Position numbers and translations under genes: made by a program
The notes under the pieces: model-generated
What the model saw: the letters and a program-made list of their open reading frames with translations, nothing else
Told to the model about the DNA's origin: nothing
The model's database searches: none
Assembly (NCBI RefSeq): GCF_019925205.1
Contig: NC_083566.1
Span: forward strand, 5,456,001 to 5,520,000
DNA length: 64,000 nt
Direction of reading: 5' to 3'
Source: Metopolophium dirhodum
Taxonomy: Eukaryota > Arthropoda > Insecta > Hemiptera > Aphididae
In this document: positions 10,873 to 22,139 of the stretch, piece by piece
Numbering within the stretch: position 1 is the first letter of the stretch
Layout of the letters: every line of letters begins with the position of its first letter

Positions 10873-13159
10873 GGTATGTTCTTTAAAATTTACTAAAAAG
10901 TGGAACGTAAATACTTATACACATATAAGAATATACATCTATACACAATAATAGTATAAATGACTGTCATAAAGGATATAATAATATTATATAATAGGTA
11001 TATTTATACTTTGAAAAATATAAACCGACGAAATCGAATAAAAAAAGGTAGAAATCTATAAATAAGAAGATCCTGTCCTAATACAACTTTTTTTATTGGT
11101 AGGTATACAATATTATATTATACAACCAAATTTTATAGAAAGAAAATATTTTTGATTTGAATCTATTTAAGTTACACGAATACCTTCTGCACATGCGCGG
11201 AGCATATCATAATATAATATATCATAAAGTTACATAGATACCTGTATGTATTGACATTTTATCAGAGAAAAATAAATATACCTATATTGTAATATATACC
11301 TAATATGAGTATATAAGTATATACCAGCTATTAGCTGATTCACCGGAATTATAAGATCGAAAAACATACATATATATATAGCCATGTAGGGTAGCTTATA
11401 GTATATAATATTTTTCAGACCGTAATCGCTATATACTTCCCACTGACTACCACAAACCTGCTTATAATAAGGTGCCTATATTATTCGTACGAGTATATAT
11501 AGGCAATTTTGAAGGAACCCATGCGCATATAATCATTTCATCATTGATTTTAACCGTTTATACATACTATTCTTGTATATCAGCAGGGATGGGTGACACG
11601 CAGCCCTCGTATACCCTTTTTATCTGACCCCCGCTGTGTTTTAAGCAATTTTGAATTTTATAGATTAAAAAATAAAGTCATTAAGAGGCCGATCGGGCTC
11701 AAGGCACTATTTTACATTTTTAAAACTGAAAACCGGCTCACTAGTAAATTTTAGTTATCCACCCTTAAAACTGTTGTAAATTATAGAACATGTGTTCCAC
11801 ATTATATAGACTTATATAATAACAATGCATCGATGTATATTTATATACATATTATACAGCATACATATATATCATAAAATATAGTTATTTAAAGGCTTAA
11901 AGTAAAAAAAATAACTCATACCTAAAATAGTTACATATACGGGTATACCTATATAGTATTTTAGTAGTACCTATCTACATAATATATCCATATAGGAAAT
12001 ATAGCTGCAGGATGCCAGAATGGTACATAATCCACGTGTAATAGGTAGGTACTGCAGTTACCTTTGCGTACCCATTATTATTATATTATATATATTATGT
12101 CCGGTATATATACATTATATAAGAATATATTATAGTACCTAGGACGGTGATTACATTTTAAACATTATATAAACTATAATAGTGGGCTATGATGAACTAT
12201 GGGTGCACATAGTATACACTATAATATACATTATTTTTAAGTATTATTATGTTATATTATATATATATAAGTACCTATATGATATATATTCTACTTAATT
12301 ATAAACGATTCGCTTGTTTAGAGAGTTAAGTAGGCGGGATTAATACGATTACGATATAGAATAAACCGGGTACATAAACGACGATGCTATTAAAATATAA
12401 TATAATATAAACTATGCAAGTTTGGAACGAGTTAAAAATTGGTAGGTATTATATACATATATATATATAATATAAATCACGTTTCTTCAGCGAGGGAGAC
12501 TTAAAACAAAAAACGTTTACAGAAGTGTTTGGGAGGTGTGTTTCTAATATTATTAATTTTTTGATTTATATCCAGTTGACGGCTGCACGATGCCCGTGTA
12601 TATTTTAGTATAATTCCGTATTTTTCACTCGTTTCTTGTCTATACAACAGCTTGTCAGTTGTCACCATGGCGGCCAACAATAATTTAATACAATATATAT
12701 TATTTGAACATGCCTGTAAATTGTAATAATAGTTAGACAGAGCATATATTAATATATTATACTGATATTACAATGTTTACACTTAATATGATATATATAA
12801 TATATATTATATAAGTGAACACGCATATACGACACATATAAATAAGCACAATATTAATTATAGTACCTATAGGTACCTATATGGTTATTGGTTTCATAAT
12901 AATATAGAACAAACCTAAATATAGATAGGTTGTATTATTGTAGGTATATTGAGTATAATTTGTATAGGTATACGTCTTAACCTAGTATACAATATAGGTA
13001 GTAATATGTCTATATGTTACGGAAAGTTGTATTATATCGAAATATTACTACATAATATTAATTATATATTATACGTTGTTGGCCATACAGATATAATATG
13101 GGGTATGATATATAAAGATTAATAAGTAATAATAGTAGTGAACGTTATATAATGGTATA
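10260..13159. other. AT-rich intergenic DNA
   Basis: No gene is seen. The stretch holds (TA)n runs, for example 10843-10871, and many TAGGTA/TACCTA strings. A hAT-like element end at 10740-10820 is listed separately. A patch at 11584-11772 opens CAGGGATGGGTGACACGC, which resembles a hAT-type terminus, but no matching second end was found. Confidence 0.5.
10740..10820 (-). mobile_element. Solo terminus of a hAT-like element
   Basis: The segment ends GGCCACGCCACTG at 10820. Read on the minus strand it begins CAGTGGCGTGGCCAAGATTT, the standard start of a widespread insect hAT-type MITE. No matching opposite end is seen upstream, so it is a truncated remnant. The terminus is visible; the family name is from knowledge of similar elements. 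Confidence 0.45.
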
Positions 13160-13870
13160 CAAGTCCATATTTACCATAAGGCAGAATATAGGCAACTGCC
13201 TATATGGCCCCCGTTGTTAGAGGGCCTCAGATTTTTATGAACATTATTTTTTTCTTTTAGAGTACAACTTCCATTGTATAAAATAAATATAAGAAACGTA
13301 TAATATTTCAAAAAAATTAAATAATTAATCCATCGTAAAATGTAAATGAAAATAAATAAAAGTCTAATAAGTTTAATAAGAAAGAATTGATAACTTAGTT
13401 TTACTATTAATAGAAAGCGATTTTACATCAGCTTCTATAAACTTCGATGACATAATAAATGAATTTGCTTTTAAAAAAGCAAGAAAAGTAATATTATAAA
13501 ATAGCTTATTAATTATTTCTATTATAAATATAAAAATGTATTGTTTATTACAGTTAATAAATAATATAAAAAAAAAGAAATGTTTGAATATTTTGTTTTC
13601 AATATAAATAATAAATATATATATATATATATATAAATTAATAAATAACAGGTAAAAGAAATCTGTAGCCTGTAGAGATAAAACATATAATATAACATTA
13701 AAATTATATTTGTGAAAATGGATAAGTAAATATACTAAATTGATATAAATTATTATTTTGTTTTATACAACTCGTTTGTGGAGGGGGAAGGGGGCTATAC
13801 ACGCTACTGTTGACAAGGGACCACGCTTTTTATTTTGCCTAAGGCCACAAAATACCTAAATCAGGCCCTG
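13160..13870. mobile_element. Non-autonomous hAT-like element with 8-bp TSD
   Basis: A 711-bp element starts CAAGTCCATATTTACC and ends AAATCAGGCCCTG. Reversed, the right end reads CAGGGCCTGATTTAGG, an imperfect match to the left end. Further in, both ends carry GGCA and a GGCCCC/GGTCCC block. It is flanked by ATGGTATA (13152-13159) and GTGGTATA (13871-13878), a 7-of-8 direct repeat as expected of a hAT target duplication. The interior is AT-rich with no transposase. The next repeat (13916) starts only 45 bases further on. Confidence 0.6.
13615..13636. repeat. (TA)n microsatellite
   Basis: An alternating TA run lies inside the hAT-like element and is probably a later expansion. Confidence 0.7.
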
Positions 13871-13915
13871 GTGGTATAGAGATTATAATTGTGATATTTT
13901 TTAGTAAATATAACA

Positions 13916-14180
13916 TTAAGAGGACGCGTTACACATATATTATAGTTGTCTCCGTCTTACAAGTGCATAACATAGCAAATTTACGCTCAGCAGATCACGC
14001 TTAACTCAGTTAGTTTAAAAATTAGAGTAATTAAAATTAAATTAGAGAATCAACATATTATGAAACTTGGTGGTAAGAACATTATCTGTGTTTGTACCTG
14101 CTATGTGCGTTTTTTACGATAATTCAGTTTTTAAGTGAGTTATGAGCATACTTTTTACAATGAATTATGAATTATGATTA
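13916..14180 (+). mobile_element. MITE family B, copy 1 (3' end missing)
   Basis: The segment starts TTAAGAGGACGCGTTACAC, followed by GTTGTCTCCGTCTTAC and a body with AAGAACATTATCTGTGTTT. The same three blocks occur in the copy at 18820-19308. A right-hand inverted terminus was not found, so this copy seems truncated on that side. It lies directly behind the hAT-like element. I recall this sequence type as abundant in aphid genomes, but that is memory only. Confidence 0.5.
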
Positions 14181-14292
14181 TATCTATATTGTTTGTCAGC
14201 TATAGCCTATGACTGAACGAGACTGATTCAGACCCACCATATAATATTTTAAGATAGAAGGGAATACAATGTATTATGTCATAATATATAGA

Positions 14293-14466
14293 AAACCAAA
14301 TAAAGTTGTGATGTTGGAGTATATTATAATATAGTTAGAATATTATTGATTTATAGCGAACATTGTTGCAGAGCACTGTCCAATTTTGTTGGATTTTATT
14401 TTCGTTGGTAGAACTTTTTAGTTTTTTCTTTAGAAACTTTACTCCGACATCACAACTTTTTGGTTG
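14293..14466. mobile_element. Small inverted-repeat element
   Basis: AACCAAATAAAGTTGTGATG at 14294 is mirrored by CATCACAACTTTTTGGTTG ending at 14466, giving arms of about 28 bases around a loop of about 120 bases. The body contains GAGCACTGTCCAATTTTGTT and no open frame. It fits a MITE. The target duplication could not be fixed because the flanks are AT-rich. Confidence 0.45.
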
Positions 14467-14628
14467 CAAATTTTTTTTATTAGCATGTATGTACCTATAT
14501 ATTATTATACCATTTAGGGATTATCCCGAGGCTAAGTAAACTTATTTTTTTCTTATGAGATCTACTATTTTTATTGTTAATTGTAAAGAACATAATATAA
14601 GTCCTTGTTAAAAATGTAGGTTGGTACC

Positions 14629-14660
<32 letters not shown>

Positions 14661-16245
14661 CTGCAGCTACATTAAAATTTGAACGAGTAGTTTTTGAGTT
14701 ATTATAAAGTATATACTTTATATTCTAATTATAATACAATATAATCACTACATTTTATTATTTTCAGCAATATGACAGTATTTATGTTTAGGTATAGGTA
14801 TAATATTTTATATTATAAATTGTGTAATTATATAGAATTATATATATATGATTAAAATACATATCAAACAGTCATTGCGGGTCAATAGAGATAACTAATA
14901 AAATAATACTTCATATATCTGTTTTTATTTGAGTATACTAGCTATGATTTAATATTATATTATATTGATTTAATAATATCATTTATTAATCGAACAGTTC
15001 ATCTAGATCGAATATAAGTATATGTAAATAATTTTACGATCACAAGCTGTGTAGATATAAGTACATAATCATTCGTAATTAAAGTATTTTATTTTTATGT
15101 ACGTTGTTAGTACGTTTGATGAAAGTTATAGCCGAATACAAATTAAAACGGTATAGATATCTATTGATAACCGAATCTTATATGTGTTATGTGTTACGAC
15201 TGTTAAAAATAATTTAAGATCAAAGCAATATATAATTAGTTCTCATGCTAAAATAAAACTTCTATAATATTATAGTACAGTGTACAATATTATCTTTGAT
15301 AATATAATCGTATATACTCTTGATACATACCATTAAATAAACCCGGCTCAATATTATCATATAAAATAGTCATATAACTATAATATATTATATGAGGCTA
15401 TATATAGCGCTATACTGAATAAAAGTAAAAAATATTATTTTGTTTGAATGCAGAATAAAATGTTTCACTTATATTATAATATAGTTATATGTACCTGTAC
15501 TATGTAATATATAATATATACTTAGGAGGTAGTCCTACGGAGGTTCATTCTTTATTACCACCAGGTGCAGGGATCTTCATGTGACCAATTTTGGGCCAGT
15601 GTACCCATATATTTAGTGTGTGTGTGTATGATATATATAGGGCATTATCGTCCTAAAAAATATTCATGTCAGTGCGATAATTGTTTGGCAACCACATTTT
15701 ATTAACCTAAATAACTCGCTATAAAATATATACCCTCTATGCTATTCATTATATTATATGTATTATAATATATTGTGTATAGGTCGTATACGATAGCATA
15801 TTATAAAAACTGCAGTTCCTATTATAGGTAGGATGTATGATGTATATACATTTAGTGTTGAGAAGTTCGCACCGCAGTCTTCATCATTGTATGATAATAG
15901 TCGATAAAATTGAAATATGTGTCCCATCGATTGGCTGTTAGGTATCATAATATAGCCACATATATAATATAATATATAGGTTAGGTATATACAGGTAGTT
16001 ATTTAAAATTCCCAGATTTTCTATACTTTATTTACGTCATATTAGCTATATACGGTCGGTCATGCTGTACAATATAGGGTCTGAAATGTGTACCATTTAT
16101 TAAGTGGCATTTTGTAAAACCACGACGGAACCACCTCAGATAAAGGCTGCAGGCGAGCGGATATTATCGACGCGGGTTATTATGCGTAAACGTGCGAGTG
16201 GCGTTTGGATTATACGTGTTGGTGTCGTAGTGCGTGTACACTGTA
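14467..16245. other. AT-rich non-coding DNA
   Basis: No gene is seen. At 14671-14705 a short piece, AAATTTGAACGAGTAGTTTT, recurs as an inverted pair at 51261-51556, so a repeat fragment is present. The minus-strand open frame at 15763-15948 has no protein-like signature. Confidence 0.5.
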
Positions 16246-17670
16246 CAGGGTGATTTACCGAGCATGCTCACCCCTGTGTATCCTTTGATGATGGAATTTA
16301 TTTAAATTCTGATAGTTGAAATTTTTAAATGTAGGTATAGGTATAGGTACTAGGTACTATATATTACGCTTAAATACAATTTTTTTCAAATTATTGAGAT
16401 TTTTGTTGTAACACTTGTAACTATAGCTATACGCTTATACTTAAGGAAAAAGGATAGTGTCCGTTGCGGTGATACTGATATAGACTGCTATATCATATCT
16501 TTCAAACAAGAACTGGCCGGCCAGCGGCCCTTTTCTACTGTAAATTATTAAAAACATAATTTTTCTGAAAGTATTGATATACATTGTAATTCAAAATTCG
16601 AACAAGTATATAGTTTTTCTTTATATAGATGCTTAATAAAGCCATGTAAGATATAATAGTAGTCCTTAAAATTGGTTTAATAAAATAGACGTATAATATA
16701 ATTGGATCTGGCATATATATTATAATATATATTATGCTTAGAGATAAGAGATTATTAGACCATTTTTACAAATTTGAAATATGTCGATAGATAAGTATAC
16801 CTATATATTAATTACTAAAATGTTCCAGTCACCGCATATACCTATATAGTTCCCAAATCTTCCAACCCCATCGAATCATGAAATTCTGCTTGATGACACA
16901 GTCATAAAATAACCCATATACCTAATCGGCTAAACCACTCCTTAGAATATTTTGATTTTGAACTATCCATACAATTATAAATAAAAGAATGAGGAGTATA
17001 AAAGCTTTTATTAAAAGTCTGTGAAATAATTCGCAGGCATTAGCTGTCAGAGTTAATGTTGTGGAAGCGGACGCCCAGATATTAGGAGGAAAATCAGTAA
17101 ATAAAATATAATGTGTTTAAAACATAACAAGGAAATATTGTCCAAGTCGATCATCATCATAATATATCGATGAATTCAAGGTCACTTGACACTGGGTGCA
17201 ATTTAATATACCCATTTTAGAAATCGAAAAATATACCGGATGCAATTTAATATACCTACTATTTACACTATAGGTACCTGCATCAATGCCCATCATGGGT
17301 GCAATTTACAAGCGCCCGAAACGCAGGCGAGACGGGTTCTAAATTTAAAAAAAAAGATGTGTAGTCTCCACAAGACTGCAGCTCACCAATATCAATAGAA
17401 GTAAATAAGAATTTGGCAATACTTCGTTGTATAATTTAATTTGTGGCTTGGTGCTAGAAGAACCAATGTCACATTTGAACGAATTTTAGATTGATTGACC
17501 AATTTTGAAAAATAATATAGGTACCTATAAATGTGTATTCAATTATGTATGGGTATTATATAGTCATGAGTGGTATACCTAACTTATTTAAAGATCGTCC
17601 GATTTTGAACGACTGAAATATATTGGAGAAAAGTGGGGGTGAGCATGCTTGCGGTGAATCACCCTAGCTG
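16246..17670. mobile_element. TA-flanked terminal-inverted-repeat element
   Basis: The left end TACAGGGTGATTTACC, followed by GAGCATGCTCACCCC (16244-16279), is mirrored at 17637-17672, where the reverse strand reads TACAGCTAGGGTGATTCACC then AAGCATGCTCACCCCC. The termini lie directly inside TA dinucleotides on both sides, fitting a Tc1/mariner-type TA target duplication. The body of about 1.4 kb has no transposase. It contains a short internal repeat of GGTGCAATTTAATATACC at about 17195 and 17244. The right end carries a four- to five-base insertion relative to the left. Confidence 0.55.
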
Positions 17671-17748
17671 TACCTACACAACATAATATTGTGTATAATA
17701 TAATACAGGCTAATACTGCAGAGAGCCACAACGTCTTTAGGGATGGAC

Positions 17749-17763
17749 GGGGGGGGGGGGGGG
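17749..17763. repeat. Poly-G tract
   Basis: A run of about 15 G just beyond the TA-flanked element. Length polymorphism and assembly error are likely here. Confidence 0.7.
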
Positions 17764-17879
17764 TTTGGGTCGACGGCGGTGACTGAAAACCACCGTGGTT
17801 CAATCAGTGGCGAGAGGTGCGGCGGAAAGTTGTGCCTAGCTATGTATACGTTATATATATATATATAGGTAGGCATATA

Positions 17880-18350
17880 CATATCGGATATACTCGCCAA
17901 ATTCGAGCGGCGGCCGCGGTCATCGATGTGGGTATACCTACCCACATTATATATCACACCGGAAGCGGGTCGAGCGTAATATAATAAATGCGGTGACGAT
18001 TCGCGGCGGCGGTGACCTCTTGGCCGGCCGGTCGTTTCTCTTCGCATCGCCGCCGCGCGATCGTCTGATTAACCGCGGCAGCTGCTGCGAGTAGCGACGG
18101 TCGAAGTACGCGCCCCGAAACCGCGCCCCCCGGCAGGTCACCGGCAACCAATGGTCGGCGGTTACATTGTATCGGCAGCGCTGTTGGATGTTTTGTCGGC
18201 GGCGGCGGCGGCGGCGGTGGCCCGTCGTACGGTGGTGGCTGGTGGGGGGGGGGGGGAAGGCGCGGGGTGCACACACGCCGTCACGCACACGCAAGGCAGG
18301 CCGCGGGGAGGGGGGGACGCGCACGGAAAATCGACTTGGCCCCGATAACC
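17880..18350. promoter_or_regulatory. CpG-rich island without a convincing ORF
   Basis: The G+C and CpG content jumps relative to both flanks. It includes a GGC-repeat (18198-18220), a CCAAT box in CAACCAATGG (18145-18154) and a 13-base G run (18244-18256). Open frames exist on both strands but are low-complexity Arg/Pro/Ala/Gly translations. In such AT-rich genomes islands like this often mark promoters or 5' exons of developmental genes; which gene it would serve is unknown. Confidence 0.35.
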
Positions 18351-18713
18351 GTAATAATAGTAATAATAATCATATATATATATATAATATGTAGGTACTA
18401 AATAGAATAATATATAAGCTACGTTATTATTATTTATTGTAGGTATATAACGATATATAGTACGGCTTACGATATTATTTTATTATTTTGAACTCGTACA
18501 TAATATTATTATTGTGAATATATAATAATACAATCATAGATACCTATTATATCTATACATATTTAGTATATTTTATATTATATAGGCTATATGTCGATAA
18601 CAATAATTATTATTATGTATTAGCTGCTAGATAGGGTGCTTTATATTATTATTAATTTAAACAATATAATACGGCATTTCTGTTTAAGAGGACACAATAT
18701 ATTATAGGTTAGA

Positions 18714-19401
18714 GAATCATAACTAACTCTAACAGTTTAACGAGTTTCTGTTTAAAAAATATTATACCTACATTTATTATAGATAATCATATTATATTAT
18801 ATGCGTATATACTTAGGTATAAGAGGACGTGTGATTATATCTCCGCCCGTCTTACGTTAACAAACGTATATTATATTCAGCCATCATATAGGTGTACAAC
18901 ATACAAATTAGTACCGATTATTTAGTGTAGTACCTATATATTATTTAGGTAGTTAACCTTTGACAGTGGATATATAGTAAACTACAGTAAACTTATAAGA
19001 TATTATCAAACTTAAAATTAAGAATATTATCCGTGTTTTCTGGTAGACCTTTACGATATTCTTAATTCTAAGCGATAGATTGATAATTTTAAATTATATA
19101 TTATTTTACGTACTTATATGCAATTAAATCATAAAAAATAATTCACTCACTTTAATAATTCAAGGTATTATTAAAAGCGCGTATTACCTACACACTACAC
19201 AGAATTGGAACTACTAACCCATAAAATATATGTTTTACGTTTGTACTACTATTATTACAGTGAGAGTGTGAGACGGAGACAACACATGCGGATGTGGCGA
19301 TATCTTATAAGTACCTACCTATACATAATATAATAATAATAATAAGATATTTTTTTTAAATAGAAACTCGTTAAACTGTTAGATAATTTAGTTATGATTT
19401 C
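18714..19401. repeat. Outer inverted repeat enclosing MITE B
   Basis: Arms 18714-18764 and 19346-19401 are inverted copies: TAACAGTTTAACGAGTTTCT on the left and AGAAACTCGTTAAACTGTTA on the right. They share further matches around ATCATAACTAA and TTTAAAAAATATTA. Between them lies MITE B copy 2. The arms may be the termini of an older element into which MITE B inserted, or an extension of its own inverted repeat. Confidence 0.5.
18820..19308. mobile_element. MITE family B, copy 2
   Basis: The left terminus TATAAGAGGACGTGTGATTA, then TCTCCGCCCGTCTTAC, is mirrored at 19261-19308, where the reverse strand reads TATAAGATATCGCCACATCC, then TGTTGTCTCCGTCTCACAC. The interior AAGAATATTATCCGTGTTTT corresponds to AAGAACATTATCTGTGTTT of copy 1 (13916). 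There is no open frame. It is about 490 bp long and nested between two larger inverted arms. Confidence 0.55.
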
Positions 19402-20662
19402 GTTTATCTATATTTTTTTCTCAAGAAACCCGCAAAGATATAAAGATATAAAATTATTTTATAATCCAATACTGTCTTATCGAGACCTTATGTTTTATGT
19501 ATTATATTTTAGTATACCTATATTTATTGTGTCAAGTGACAAAATATAATATAATATACGATAATATTTTATTATATACTATATATAAATACCATATGTC
19601 CATATATGCACGTACCATCATAAACTGTATACGGCATGTAACTATACACGCATAAAGATAAATTATTATAATTAAGGTACCTATATATATGTATACTATA
19701 CCAAATGTACATACAATTATTTAATAAATAAACATTTTATTACATCTTTCGTTTTGAATATTTTATTATAATATAAGACAGACATAAAGCGTTCTTATCA
19801 TTGACAAATTATTATTATACCTACAAAAATTTTTTTTCTCGAAATTCTATACTATTATGCCAACTGCATGTTTCAATTAGAACAATAAGCTTATATTATA
19901 TAAGTGATAAAAATAATAAATATAATGACATAGAAAAAAAACACAGAGAGAACAGAGGCCTGCTCCCAGCTGAGGCGTAAATTTCAACGTAAATAATAAT
20001 ATATCAATACGATATATTATATATAGATACTATAATATAATATAATATACTAATGTTACATATAATTCTTATTTTTTCTCTGTTTTTGAATATGTCATAA
20101 CTCATAATGTATATATATATCATATAGGTATATATACGCTGTTTATATACATATATGGATCATCATTTTATGGGGGGATTCTGTACCATTAAAATCTTAG
20201 CTTTCATAATATATTATATATACACTTTAAATAATAATATTATATAAGTTAAAACTAATTAGATAACTAATTCAAATAATTAGGTATAAAAAAAATATAG
20301 ATGTCCAAAAACATTCATTCTTTTTGAGAAATAAATGGGTGTTTATTAGCTGTTTACCTTTAAAATAATCAAATTACATATAATGTATGTGTTCCCTGAT
20401 ATGTATAATATATTAGGTATTGGTATAGTGGAATTACGATAGTTTATTTTATACCTACCTATATACGTGTATAAGACCATAGAAACTGCGATTACTTTCG
20501 CTTGGTGATTAAAATTCTGTTATGCAAATAATATCATTCTATTTTTCTAATTTTTTTTTTACTTACTATATTATTATATATGATAGATAGATTGCCGTGT
20601 AAGTACCTATAATAACTTTACTATTATAGATAACCAATATAATATATTTAATAGGTATATAA
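19402..20662. other. AT-rich non-coding DNA
   Basis: No gene is seen. A piece at 19883-19913 (ACAATAAGCTTATATTATAT) is nearly repeated at 21012-21043 inside the fold-back element, so it may be a small dispersed fragment. Confidence 0.5.
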
Positions 20663-21853
20663 CCGTGTGTCCCAAAAAACAGGGGCCACTTTACCACTCA
20701 TTACCATGTTGATATTTTTCAATTCTGTTTGCGGGACATTAAACTATAGACTAATGGATCGTAAATTTGTATGACTTACAATATTTTTAACTCGTGTATC
20801 TTGCGCAATAAAACTTACATTTTTTTAAATGGCAACCTGTAATTTAAATACCATATTCGGGTTTATCGATTTTTTTCAAGCCATTTTGATGTATCAACTT
20901 GTGTCCTAAACCCAAAATTGACTAAACTAGAGCTAAGTAGAATCAAAAAAATTAAAAAATTAAATTTTTTTTTTTCTTTTTTATTTGAAATAAACAATCT
21001 GTACAATTTGCACAATAAGCTTATATGATATAAGTACATGATACGTGACAGGCGTGATTTAAGCAGCCACCCATTAGTGACTCTTGAAAAAAATTAAATT
21101 AAATTAATTTTTTTTTTCTAACTGTATGTACTTATTTTTTTTTTTATTCTAAACACCATGAAACAAACAATCAAAATTATTATTATTAAACTAATTAACT
21201 ATTTACTATTGACACATGACTCTGATAATGAGTTCCATAATACCTAATATAAAAATAGCTAATGACATTTTAATAGTTATAGGTAGATAACTAAACTGGA
21301 AACATCAATGCTCACTATTATTTGAATAGATGGGTACTTAATTATAATTCTGATGGAAACAAAAATACACTTCTTCTCTTTTGGTTTCAGCCAATTAAGA
21401 CCATATGCATTTTCATAATGTGTAATAATAAAATAAGATAAATAGTAAATAGTTAATTAGTTTAATAATAATAATTTTGATTGTTTGTTTCATGGTGTTT
21501 AGAATAAAAAAATAAGTACACACAGTTAGAAAAAAAAAATTAATTAAATTACATTTTTAAATTTTTTTAATTCTACTTAGCTCTAGTTTAGTCAATTTTG
21601 GGTTTAAGACACAAGTTGATACATCAAAATGGCTTGAAAAAAATCGATAAACCCGAATATGGTATTTAAATTACAGGTTGCCTTTTAAAAAATGTAAGTT
21701 TTATTGCGCATGCGCAAGATACACGAGTTAAAAATATTGTAAGTCATAGAAATTTACGATCCATTAGTCTAGTTTAATGTCCCGCAAACAGAATTGAAAA
21801 ATTTTTACATGCTAATGAGTGGTAAAGTGGCCCCTGTTTTTTGGGACACACGG
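20663..21853. mobile_element. 1.19 kb fold-back element with very long inverted arms
   Basis: The element begins CCGTGTGTCCCAAAAAACAG and ends CTGTTTTTTGGGACACACGG. The arms stay complementary, with few changes, nearly to the centre: ATTCTAAACACCATGAAACA at 21147 pairs with TGTTTCATGGTGTTTAGAAT ending at 21506. That leaves a loop of roughly 240 bases around 21210-21440. The left arm has about 130 extra bases at about 20975-21105, absent from the right arm. No open frame is present. Flanks are TATATAA and TATATTA, close to a direct repeat, but the target duplication is not certain. It may be a Tc1/mariner-type MITE or a fold-back element. Confidence 0.7.
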
Positions 21854-22074
21854 TATATTATATAATTTGGAATAATGCGTTACAGCCGTGATTGTCCATC
21901 AATGCAAAAAAAAAGTTTTTGCATAAAATGTTTTTCCCTGCTGTAGGGAGAAACATATTACTAACATATTATTTAAATATATTATACACGCCCGATAATG
22001 GAATTTTACACGTTTTTCATGTTTTTTTTTTTTATATTTGTTATATCTATACATTTATTTTGTTTGTTCATTTT

Positions 22075-22135
22075 AGATTCTGAGCGGATTGTTATAGCGA
22101 TGATAATGTACCTATTGATTTTACAATGATGTAGG
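22075..22135 (+). repeat. Dispersed repeat family A, copy 2 (5' end only)
   Basis: AGATTCTGAGCGG is followed by GCGATGATAATGTA and CTATTGATTTTACAATGATG, matching the terminus of the fuller copy at 59209-59992. The rest of the element is missing or too diverged to follow. Confidence 0.55.
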
Positions 22136-22139
22136 TACA

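Noticed and set aside
11584..11772. hAT-like start CAGGGATGGGTGACACGC
   Set aside because: The opposite end is only weakly similar and no 8-bp duplication was found, so it is not called as an element.
17588..18394. Overlapping Pro/Arg-rich frames in the CpG island
   Set aside because: Open only because of composition; three frames on both strands overlap without a domain.
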